Shown: piece by piece, positions 52,427 through 58,439 of the stretch
Layout of the letters: every line of letters begins with the position of its first letter
How positions within the stretch are numbered: position 1 is the stretch's first letter
From: an uncultured Pseudoflavonifractor sp.
GTDB lineage: Bacteria > Bacillota > Clostridia > Oscillospirales > Oscillospiraceae
DNA: 58,439 nt
Reading direction: 5' to 3'
Assembly (NCBI GenBank): GCA_904419835.1
Contig: CAJFTA010000015.1
Location: forward strand, 1-58,439
Notes under the pieces: generated by a model
What the model was told of the DNA's origin: nothing
Database searches by the model: none
Seen by the model: the letters and a program-made list of their open reading frames with translations, nothing else
Translations under genes and position numbers: made by a program

Positions 52427-52704
52427 CGTCACTTCATACCGGTATTTTGCCCGTTTGTCCCGGTTTTCACCCCCGATATGGCCCGCCGCACTTGTATTGA
52501 AAAGGGTTTTTTGATATGGAAGTCTGCACCGAAGGACCCAGAAAAGGTAAAATCGCTCAAACGACTGGGGCCCAATGGTTTGCGGAATTTTTTCACTTGT
52601 TTTTCAATCCGCAAATATGGGCTTTAATGCAGTAGAAAGTACTGATAAATCACCACAGCTGTTGCACTGCTGTTGCACAAAACAGTCGGCCAGACGATAC
52701 AGCG
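52427..52704. other. Accessory intergenic stretch, no gene seen
   Basis: AT-richer DNA beginning at the relic's end. A frame at 52412-52627 exists but has no ribosome site and starts in the IS terminus, so it is not called. A 9-base direct repeat CTGTTGCAC occurs twice at about 52661-52680. This may be the scar of a lost integrase or attachment region; that is conjecture. Confidence 0.4.
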
Positions 52705-52740
52705 AGACGCCGGAGCGGTAAAGCTCCGGCGTCTTGTTTT
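52705..52740 (+). terminator. Orphan terminator hairpin
   Basis: AGACGCCGGAGC pairs with GCTCCGGCGTCT around GGTAAA, followed by TGTTTT. There is no intact gene directly upstream on this strand after blaR1, so it probably belonged to a deleted gene. Confidence 0.7.
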
Positions 52741-52811
52741 GCGTTTTGGGATGTTTAGCGGGCCGTTTTGGTGTACAATGGGAAAACAAACACTGTGCAG
52801 GAGGTCATCGC

Positions 52812-53750
52812 ATGGCGGCAGAGACTGCGCGTATGTACGGCGCTGTGATGGGGCACATTGTGGGGGACGCGCTGGGGGTGCCGGTGGAATTTGTGCCCCG
52901 GGAGAAGCTGGCGGAGGCGCCCGTTGCCGGGATGCTGGAATACGGGACGCACCATGTCCCGCGCGGCACATGGTCGGATGACTCGTCCATGATGCTCTGC
53001 ACCCTTGAAAGCCTGACTGAGACACAGCGCGTTGACCTGCCCGATCTGATGGCGCGTTTTTCCAGCTGGGCAAAGGAGGGCTATCTGACGCCCTATGGCC
53101 GCGCGTTTGGGGTTGGCCGCACCGTTCTGCGGGCGCTGGGAAAGTACTGGCGCGGGACAGAGCCCGCCGCCTGCGGCTGCACTGCGGAGCGGGACAGCGG
53201 AAACGGCTCGCTGATGCGGATTCTGCCGGTGGCCCTGTTCCTCGCAATGAGATATCCGGGCCTTGCAGAGGCGGAGAAGCTCGATGTTATCCACAGTGTT
53301 TCAGCGCTGACACACGCCCATCCCCGCCCCTGCACCGCCTGTGGAATTTTCTCTGTCGTCCTGTGGGAATTGCTTGGGACACCCAGCTGCGGAGCAATTC
53401 ACGCCGGGCTGGAAAAAGCCGCTGCCTTTTACACTGGGCGTCCCGGGGCGGAGGCTTACAGCCGCCTGTTCTCCCCTGACTTCGCGGCACTCCCGGCAGC
53501 GCAGATAGAGAGCTCAGGCTATGCGCCGAGTACGCTGGAAGCGGCGATCTGGTGCGTCCTGACGTCGGACAGCTACCACTCCTGTGTGCTGAAGGCGGTA
53601 AATCTGGGCGGTGACGCCGACACCATTGCCGCTGTGGCAGGCAGCCTCGCGGGGGCGCTGTATGGACAGGAGTCCATTCCGCCGGAATGGGTGGAGGTGC
53701 TGGCCAGAAGAGATGAAATCGACGCGATGTGCGGTCGTTTCTTCGCCTGA
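52812..53750 (+). CDS. ADP-ribosylglycohydrolase family protein (DraG-like)
   Basis: A 312-residue protein. GTWSDDSSMMLCTLESL supplies the first pair of metal-binding Asp; NLGGDADTIAAVAGSLAGALYG supplies the second; DSGNGSLMRILPVAL lies between. The family removes ADP-ribose from proteins or nucleic acids in the cytoplasm; some members give immunity to ADP-ribosylating toxins. AGGAGG lies 7 bases before ATG 52812; upstream in-frame ATG 52734 is inside another signal. It stands alone in accessory DNA, so defence or counter-toxin function is possible but not shown. Confidence 0.9.
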   Translation: MAAETARMYGAVMGHIVGDALGVPVEFVPREKLAEAPVAGMLEYGTHHVPRGTWSDDSSMMLCTLESLTETQRVDLPDLMARFSSWAKEGYLTPYGRAFGVGRTVLRALGKYWRGTEPAACGCTAERDSGNGSLMRILPVALFLAMRYPGLAEAEKLDVIHSVSALTHAHPRPCTACGIFSVVLWELLGTPSCGAIHAGLEKAAAFYTGRPGAEAYSRLFSPDFAALPAAQIESSGYAPSTLEAAIWCVLTSDSYHSCVLKAVNLGGDADTIAAVAGSLAGALYGQESIPPEWVEVLARRDEIDAMCGRFFA

Positions 53751-53805
53751 CCGGTGTGATCAGAATCTCGGTCAGTTCCTTATGTCTCTCCTCCAACTGC
53801 ACGCC

Positions 53806-53834
53806 TTGACGTGCCAAGCGTGGCGCTTTATAAT
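53806..53834 (+). promoter_or_regulatory. Strong promoter of the tandem structured RNA
   Basis: TTGACG (53806-53811), 17 bases, perfect TATAAT (53829-53834). The predicted start near 53841 falls right at the foot of the first RNA module, and no open reading frame follows. Confidence 0.8.
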
Positions 53835-53840
53835 GGTATT

Positions 53841-54038
53841 AGAAGCCAGACCTGTTAAGCCCGCCGGGAATTGTACCCGCGCCGTCCCTGGCAGGTATGG
53901 CGCCGCTGTCCGGTTCTGTTAAGGCCGCTGGGAATTGTACCCATGCCTTCCCTGGCAGAACCGGCACCAAGAGCCGAGACCTGTTAAGCCGGCCGGGAAT
54001 TGTACCCGTGCTTTCCCTGGCAGGTCTCGGCTCTTTTT
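53841..54038 (+). ncRNA. Tandem three-module structured RNA, class not recognised
   Basis: Three modules lie at 53845-53901, 53910-53964 and 53969-54035. Each has an outer stem ending CTG/CAG, then TTAAG, an inner hairpin GC-YGGG-AATTGTA-CCCR-Y-GC, then TCCCTGG. Outer stems differ yet pair: GCCAGACCTG/CAGGTATGGC, CCGGTTCTG/CAGAACCGG, GAGCCGAGACCTG/CAGGTCTCGGCTC. The inner stem changes C-G to T-A in module 2. The third stem is longest and runs into TTTTT, so it doubles as terminator. No coding frame is associated. Transcript length about 198 bases. Confidence 0.8.
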
Positions 54039-54067
54039 GTGTCGTCGCAGCGCCACCACTGTGGAAA

Positions 54068-54382
54068 TCAGAGCTCGTTCAAGAACTCCCAGATCTCCTC
54101 GTCCGTCGCCCCCAGTTCCCGCTCGTGCTGTACAATACTCTCCTCGTACTTGCTCCCCGCCACCAGCTCGTCCAGCGTCTTGCCGTCCTCGATAATCGGG
54201 GCTGTCCGTTTCTTCTGTCTACCGTCCTGCTCTTTCGGCGCGAAGTCCGGGCAATCGTTGTCCATCGCTTCGTCCGGTATCCACTTCGGGTATATTGCGC
54301 AGGTAAATGTCCCTTTGTGGTACTTCTTGCATTTCGGGCATTTCCCCATATTGTTCTTGGGGATTAAGTTGTCCAGTGCCAT
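54068..54382 (-). CDS. Small Cys-rich protein, paralogue 1
   Basis: A 104-residue protein. MGKCPKCKKYHKGTFTCAIYPKWIPDEAMDNDCPDF has a CPKC knuckle and two later Cys, a probable zinc ribbon, followed by a highly charged Lys/Glu tail. AAGGAGG precedes the ATG. It is clearly homologous to the next upstream gene (shared IPKNxMxxC, TFTC/FTCE, YPxWIPxxxxxxxCPxx). Base composition is well below the core genome. Function not recognised; the setting is an integrated element. Confidence 0.7.
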   Translation of the reverse strand: MALDNLIPKNNMGKCPKCKKYHKGTFTCAIYPKWIPDEAMDNDCPDFAPKEQDGRQKKRTAPIIEDGKTLDELVAGSKYEESIVQHERELGATDEEIWEFLNEL

Positions 54383-54403
54383 CCTCTGAGACCTCCTTGG
54401 CGC

Positions 54404-54691
54404 TTAATCCGCCGCGCTGCCCTGCTCCCTCTGCCTCCGCTTCTTCTCCTCGGCGCGTGCGACCATCTCGGCCACCATCTTCTTGACCTCGACCTCCCAC
54501 GCCTCCTGTTCCTTCACCTTCTGCTCGTCCGGCTCGTAGTACGGGCAGGTCCCTACTGGCTTCTGTTTGGGTATCCAGTCCGGATATACCTCGCATGTGA
54601 ACGGCTTCTCTGAGCTTTGTTTCCTGCACAGGTTGCACTGTGCCATTTCGTTCTTCGGAATAAATCCGTCCACCAGATCGTTTGATACCAT
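54404..54691 (-). CDS. Small Cys-rich protein, paralogue 2
   Basis: A 95-residue paralogue of the following gene with the same layout: IPKNEMAQCNLCRKQ, FTCEVYPDWIPKQ, GTCPYYEPDE, then a charged, helix-forming tail. AGGAGG 9 bases before the ATG. The two genes are 21 bases apart and share a direction, a local duplication. No family recognised. Confidence 0.7.
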   Translation of the reverse strand: MVSNDLVDGFIPKNEMAQCNLCRKQSSEKPFTCEVYPDWIPKQKPVGTCPYYEPDEQKVKEQEAWEVEVKKMVAEMVARAEEKKRRQREQGSAAD

Positions 54692-54756
54692 ATTCTATAA
54701 CCTCCTGAGCGCCCTACGGGGCGCTTTTTTCGTCTCTTGGGTTATCCGCCTGTGGA

Positions 54757-55569
54757 CTAGCCAAAAATTCTACGCTCTATAATTGCTCTGAATTCACCGT
54801 CGGAAATTTTACCTGCGGTGCGTTTCTCCAGTGCGATTTTTGCCTCCTCGCTCCAGTTCTTAAAGGCTCTAAGCTCTTTCGTTGTTGCAGTATGGTAAGG
54901 GTTGTGGATACGTTTGTGAAGGCGTTGGTATACCTTGCGGTACAGCTTGTACTCCGGGCTGCTGGATATCAAGTTATGAGCGCTTTTGCAGCGGTCAGAG
55001 CAATAGAGGGCCTTTGATGAGCCTGGGAGAAAATATTTTCCACAGTGGTGGCAGGATTTGACTACGATCCTGCGCTCCAATATTTGAAAGCACTCATGTA
55101 GGAACAGGCCGTAAAGGCTGTCAAAGTTGTACTGTATACCGGGGCAAACCTCTAAGCTGTCGCTCACTTCTGTATATAGCTGCATCTCACAATGGTATGC
55201 CAGCATCTCGCCCATGTCCTCAACAAAGAACTTTACCTCCGCGGATACCTTCTTATGGGAACCTGTGGGAATTATTACATCGTCCAAAAACCTTCGCAGA
55301 GTTTCCTCCTTGTCAGTAGTGAGAAAGTAGCTTTTGAACCGGGCGAGCTGTTCATCCGTATGGTCTGTTTCCTGGAACTTTACTCCCAAAAGCGTTTTGG
55401 TATTGAGATAATTAAGCACTGCATGTCCGATTTGGTTGCAGACCACGACATAAGGCCCTACTGTGGGGGTTGTATCGAGCCAAATTTCTTCTTGAAATGC
55501 AGCTCCTCCTGCTACGGAAAACCGTAGTTTATAGCTGGTTACCTTTTCGTCGTAAAAAATCATTCTCAT
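54757..55569 (-). CDS. Zinc-finger protein of a mobile-element type (DUF6076-like)
   Basis: A 270-residue soluble protein. Its first 170 residues are not recognised. Residues about 185-210 form a zinc motif CHHCGKYFLPGSSKALYCSDRC, and the C-terminal part is basic and helical (YRKVYQRLHKRIHNPYH). Proteins of this layout occur beside excisionase and integrase genes in gut Clostridia; I place it in that group from memory with moderate certainty. Divergent from the excisionase-like gene across a 135-base gap. Confidence 0.6.
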   Translation of the reverse strand: MRMIFYDEKVTSYKLRFSVAGGAAFQEEIWLDTTPTVGPYVVVCNQIGHAVLNYLNTKTLLGVKFQETDHTDEQLARFKSYFLTTDKEETLRRFLDDVIIPTGSHKKVSAEVKFFVEDMGEMLAYHCEMQLYTEVSDSLEVCPGIQYNFDSLYGLFLHECFQILERRIVVKSCHHCGKYFLPGSSKALYCSDRCKSAHNLISSSPEYKLYRKVYQRLHKRIHNPYHTATTKELRAFKNWSEEAKIALEKRTAGKISDGEFRAIIERRIFG

Positions 55570-55704
55570 AGCACCTTGCTTTCGACAACGATTTTATAAT
55601 ATATTGGATGTCGCTTGTGAATTTACTTCACATCGGTTTTTTAGTATAACTGTTGTAGATAGTTTAATCAGGATGAACACGATTGTCAAGAAAGGAAGTT
55701 GCAT

Positions 55705-55914
55705 ATGGAGGAACAGGAACAACGGAAGCACATAGGTAGTTGCCTTTCAGTGGGTGAACTAGCCAAGCGACTCGGGGTATCTCTCCCAACAGCGCATAAA
55801 CTGGTTCACAGTACGGGATTTCCCTCCTTCCGAATCGGGCGGCGGGTATTGACACCCGAGGCAGAACTGGAGACCTGGCTGAAAAGGCAGATGGAAGAGA
55901 AGGAGGAAATTTGA
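55705..55914 (+). CDS. Excisionase/AlpA-type helix-turn-helix protein
   Basis: A 69-residue protein. SVGELAKRLGVSLPTAHKLVHSTGFPSFRIGRRVLTPEAELETWLKRQ is the MerR-like winged HTH of excisionases (HTH_17). These bend attachment-site DNA or regulate the element. ATG 55705 has AAAGGAAG 6 bases upstream; the TTG two codons earlier overlaps it. First gene of a three-gene run into the primase. Confidence 0.85.
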   Translation: MEEQEQRKHIGSCLSVGELAKRLGVSLPTAHKLVHSTGFPSFRIGRRVLTPEAELETWLKRQMEEKEEI

Positions 55915-56228
55915 TGAGCACACCGCCTAGTGTACATGTGCGTGAACTCTGTCTCCGGAAACGGCGGCTGCTGGAAGAGCTGAACCGGAGGGACGGGGGA
56001 TATACCGCGAGAATGATCGATATGGAGCCGGTCCTGTATAAGAAACTCGAAAACGTGGATCTTGAGCTGTCAGGTGGCTACTACCGCCGGAGCTTCAAGC
56101 TGTACGTCTGGCAGCTCTCCCCGAGCGGATATCCACAGTACATCCTGGAACGATACGAAATCCCATCATCCGATATCGCCAAAGCGGCGGACCGGCTGCT
56201 GGAAATCGAGAGGACGGTGTCGCGATGA
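55914..56228 (+). CDS. Small protein of the mobile element, function unknown
   Basis: A 104-residue protein between the excisionase-like and primase genes, overlapping both (by 1 and 4 bases). The N-terminal part is basic and helical (RELCLRKRRLLEELNRRDGG); the rest has alternating strands (YYRRSFKLYVWQL). AAGGAGG precedes the start. Its coupling to the primase suggests a role in element replication. Not recognised. Confidence 0.7.
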   Translation: MSTPPSVHVRELCLRKRRLLEELNRRDGGYTARMIDMEPVLYKKLENVDLELSGGYYRRSFKLYVWQLSPSGYPQYILERYEIPSSDIAKAADRLLEIERTVSR

Positions 56229-58363
56229 GTACATACCAGAATCTCCCGGCAGACCTGCGAGAGAACGGAAAATTCTGTCTGTGGCGGTACGAGGAGCGCG
56301 ACGGCAGGCAGGCAAAAGTCCCCCACAACCCCCGCACCGGCGAGCGGGCACGGGCGAATGACCCCGACACCTTCGACAACTTCTCCGCCGCCGAGCGGGT
56401 GCTGGAGCGCCGGAGAGGGCGGTTCCACGGGCTGGGTATCGGCCTGTTCGGTGATCTGGTCGGCGTGGACATTGACCACTGCATGGAGGAAGGCGGGGCG
56501 CTGTCTCCGCTGGCCCGGGACGTGGTGGAGCTCCTGGACAGCTTCGCCGAGCGATCGCCGAGCGGGACGGGGCTTCACATCCTGTGCCGCGCTCCGGGGT
56601 TCGCGTTTGACCCGGCGCATTACTACACGAAGCGCTCGGAAATCGGGCTGGAAATCTATGCGGCGGGACAGACGAGCCGGTACCTGACCGTCACCGGCGA
56701 TGTGGTGCATGATGCGCCGATCCGGACCTGCCCGGAGGCCCTTCAGGAGTTGCTGGAGCGGTACATGCGGCGCGGCGGGAAGGCGGAAGGAAGCGGGGAA
56801 ATCCTAGCAAATTACAAGGAATTAGCAAGGGCGGCGGGCGCAGATGACCACACGGGTAACACCTGGAGCGACACACCTGTGGACAACACCGCAGGGGCCG
56901 CTCAGGAGCGCGAGGAGGCCGCGCTGCTGGACGATGCCGAGGTCCTGGACCGGATGCTCCGCAGCGCGAAAGGGGCGGATATCGCGCAGCTGTGGGCCGG
57001 AGAGTGGGAAGAACTGGGCTTCAGCTCTCAGTCCGAGGCCGATATGGCTCTGTGCAACTATCTGGCGTTTTTTACCAATCGCGACGCCGAGCAGATGGAC
57101 CGGCTTTTCAGGCAGAGCGGACTGATGCGGGACAAGTGGGACAGGTCTCAGTCCGGCAGCACCTACGGCGCCATGACCCTCCAGAGGGCGATCCGGGACT
57201 GCAAAACCACATGGAACCCGAATTTCAGAAGCGGGCAGGGCCTGACCGACGGTGTGGCCCGGGCTGTGGAGTTCCTGCGGAGCGTTGACGCGGCCCACAG
57301 CCGCGAGTACCGCCGGGACGACCTGGGCGCTGGGCAGCTGCTGGCGGACTTCCTGAAGCCGCTCTGCCGCCCTGTGCCGGAGCGCGGGGGCTGGTACGTC
57401 TACGATGGCCGCCGGTGGAAGCAGGACCTGGGCGGCGCAGCGGTTGCGGAGCACACGAAGGACCTGGCCCGGGCGCTGTCGGCCTATGCCGCCGAGATCG
57501 GCGACGATGAGGACCGGGACAAGCTGCTGGCCTGGGCCAGGCTGTGGACCAAGAGTCAAAGCAGACAGGCTTTTATCCGGGAGGCGTCCAGCTGCTGGCC
57601 CATCAGCCTGAGCGAGTTCGACCGGGACCCCTGGCTGCTGAACTGCCTAAACGGCACATTGGATCTCCGCACACGAGAGCTGAGACCCCATGACCCGGAG
57701 GACCGGATCACCATGCTGGCCAATGTGGAATACACCCCATCCGTCCGGTGCGAGCGGTGGGAGCGCTTTGTCCGGGAGGTTATGGAGCCCCAGGTGGGCG
57801 AGGTGGCGGAGAAGGAATCCGCAGGGGTGGAAAAGGCGGAGTACCTTCAGCGCGTCGCCGGGTATTGTCTCGGCGGAGGCACCAAGGAGGAGTGCATGTT
57901 CGTCCTGTACGGCCCGTCAACGCGGAACGGGAAGTCCACATTTCTGGGCGTGATGCAGGAATTGCTGGGAGACTACGCCAAAGCGGCGGCGCCCGAGACG
58001 GTGGCGAATATGGGCTTCCAGGACGGGACAAGGCCCTCCGGGGATGTAGCCCGGCTGGCCGGAGCGCGGCTGGTTGCGCTGTCGGAGTTTGCGGACGGAG
58101 CAAAGCTGGACGCGGCGCTGGTTAAAAGCCTGACCGGCAACGACACGATTGTGGCCCGGCATCTGTACGGGCAGCCCTTCGAGTTTGCGCCGTCGTTCAA
58201 ACTCGTGGCCGGAACCAATCATCTGCCTGCCGTCGTAGACTCAAGCGTATTCGAGAGCCACCGTATTCGCGTTATCCGGTTCGACCGGCATTTCCATGAG
58301 GATGAGCAGGACAAGAACTTGAAAGCGGAACTGCGCCGCCCTGAACTGCACCCCATTTGTTAG
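56225..58363 (+). CDS. Phage/ICE primase-helicase (P4/D5 family), 3' end interrupted by an IS
   Basis: The N-terminal half (about 1-230) is a PrimPol-type region with GIGLFGDLVGVDIDHC, where the Asp pair should bind metal, and SPSGTGLHILCR. A D5_N helical part follows, then an SF3 helicase with Walker A GPSTRNGKST at about residue 563. True homology ends at AELRRPE (about residue 706), where the insertion sequence begins; the last codons to the stop at 58363 are IS sequence. The missing tail is the C-terminal lid of the helicase domain, so the product may be inactive. Confidence 0.9.
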   Translation: MSTYQNLPADLRENGKFCLWRYEERDGRQAKVPHNPRTGERARANDPDTFDNFSAAERVLERRRGRFHGLGIGLFGDLVGVDIDHCMEEGGALSPLARDVVELLDSFAERSPSGTGLHILCRAPGFAFDPAHYYTKRSEIGLEIYAAGQTSRYLTVTGDVVHDAPIRTCPEALQELLERYMRRGGKAEGSGEILANYKELARAAGADDHTGNTWSDTPVDNTAGAAQEREEAALLDDAEVLDRMLRSAKGADIAQLWAGEWEELGFSSQSEADMALCNYLAFFTNRDAEQMDRLFRQSGLMRDKWDRSQSGSTYGAMTLQRAIRDCKTTWNPNFRSGQGLTDGVARAVEFLRSVDAAHSREYRRDDLGAGQLLADFLKPLCRPVPERGGWYVYDGRRWKQDLGGAAVAEHTKDLARALSAYAAEIGDDEDRDKLLAWARLWTKSQSRQAFIREASSCWPISLSEFDRDPWLLNCLNGTLDLRTRELRPHDPEDRITMLANVEYTPSVRCERWERFVREVMEPQVGEVAEKESAGVEKAEYLQRVAGYCLGGGTKEECMFVLYGPSTRNGKSTFLGVMQELLGDYAKAAAPETVANMGFQDGTRPSGDVARLAGARLVALSEFADGAKLDAALVKSLTGNDTIVARHLYGQPFEFAPSFKLVAGTNHLPAVVDSSVFESHRIRVIRFDRHFHEDEQDKNLKAELRRPELHPIC

Positions 58364-58439
58364 ACAGTATGATATACTGAAAATAACAAGTGGGGTGATT
58401 TATTATGCCGAAAGGAATACCAAACAAACGCTATACACC
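58342..58439 (+). mobile_element. Left end of an IS3-like insertion sequence (runs off window)
   Basis: The terminus TGAACTGCACCCCATTTG-TTAGACAG at 58342 matches the relic at 52246-52426. A promoter-like leader and the first transposase codons follow. It has inserted into the primase gene. Confidence 0.85.
58405..58439 (+). CDS. IS transposase OrfA, N-terminal fragment
   Basis: ATG 58405 opens MPKGIPNKRYT, the beginning usual for IS3-family helix-turn-helix OrfA proteins; AAGTGGGGTGA lies upstream. Only eleven codons are in the window. Confidence 0.75.
   Translation, partial: MPKGIPNKRYT

Noticed and set aside
52412..52627. 71-residue open frame after the IS relic
   Set aside because: It starts inside the IS terminus, lacks a ribosome site and shows no recognisable pattern.
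53845..54035. Type III toxin-antitoxin repeat RNA
   Set aside because: Tandem RNA repeats with a terminator recall ToxI, but the required endoribonuclease gene downstream on the same strand is absent and the modules are longer and more structured.
53845..54035. CRISPR array or integron attC sites
   Set aside because: Spacers of 4 and 8 bases between modules are far too short for CRISPR, and there are no cassettes or attC core sites (RYYYAAC) between modules.

Overview
The window is high-GC DNA (clearly above 55 percent across most genes) from a spore-forming, anaerobic Firmicute. A SpoIIP gene, a six-gene Rnf complex, a DnaD/DnaI pair, Asp23 followed by a DAK2 kinase, many AGGAGG ribosome sites and frequent TTG/GTG starts all point to the Oscillospiraceae (Flavonifractor/Intestinimonas/Oscillibacter-like gut bacteria). 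The genus is inference; there is no rRNA or tRNA gene in the window to confirm it.

Layout. 1-2.0 kb: the end of a carbamoyltransferase (YgeW) gene and a carbamate kinase, the energy-yielding end of a purine/uric-acid or carbamoyl-compound catabolic cluster. 2.3-9.7 kb (minus): one operon for flavin-linked electron transfer, namely a NusG-II protein, a Gx/HepT membrane protein, the flavin transferase ApbE, then RnfC-D-G-E-A-B. RnfG carries two flavinylation motifs. 10.1-12.2 kb: a radical-SAM DNA-repair pair behind a LexA-like box. 12.5-17.2 kb: envelope/lipid genes (Asp23, DAK2), a PatB/MalY aminotransferase and a YczE-like membrane protein. 17.5-19.9 kb: a polar amino acid ABC transporter with an ArgR-like box. 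20-26 kb: acyltransferases, two HPr-like mini-proteins, DegV plus MarR, and SpoIIP. 26.3-31.3 kb (minus): a five-gene catabolic operon (NCS1 permease, isochorismatase-like hydrolase, MerR-hydrolase fusion, membrane protein, Zn-alcohol dehydrogenase) behind a promoter with the 19-bp spacer and dyad typical of MerR control. 31.5-41.3 kb: lipid kinase, AzlCD, AEC transporter, 5'-nucleotidase, ABC exporter and an HExxH lipoprotein. 41.3-49.4 kb: a degenerate P-type ATPase homologue, RlmB, FtsH, and the DnaD/DnaI helicase loaders. 49.4-52.2 kb: a BlaI/BlaR1-type regulatory pair. 52.2-58.4 kb: accessory DNA holding a 181-bp relic of an insertion sequence, an ADP-ribosylglycohydrolase, a promoter driving three tandem copies of a small structured RNA, two paralogous Cys-rich proteins, a zinc-finger protein, an excisionase-like protein and a P4-type primase whose 3' end is cut by a related insertion sequence running off the window.

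The most unusual material is non-coding. First, a roughly 200-nt transcription unit at 53.8-54.04 kb has its own sigma70-type promoter and three 55-67 nt modules. Their outer stems differ in sequence but stay paired, and their inner loops are nearly invariant. Second, a family of about 210-bp intergenic elements (2.0, 17.2, 23.0 kb, and a divergent one at 12.2 kb) shows compensatory changes in several hairpins. Two copies sit between perfect 31-32 bp direct duplications of an entire terminator hairpin. Third, a candidate structured RNA with a promoter lies upstream of the lipid kinase gene at 32.6 kb. I could not assign any of these to a known RNA family by eye.
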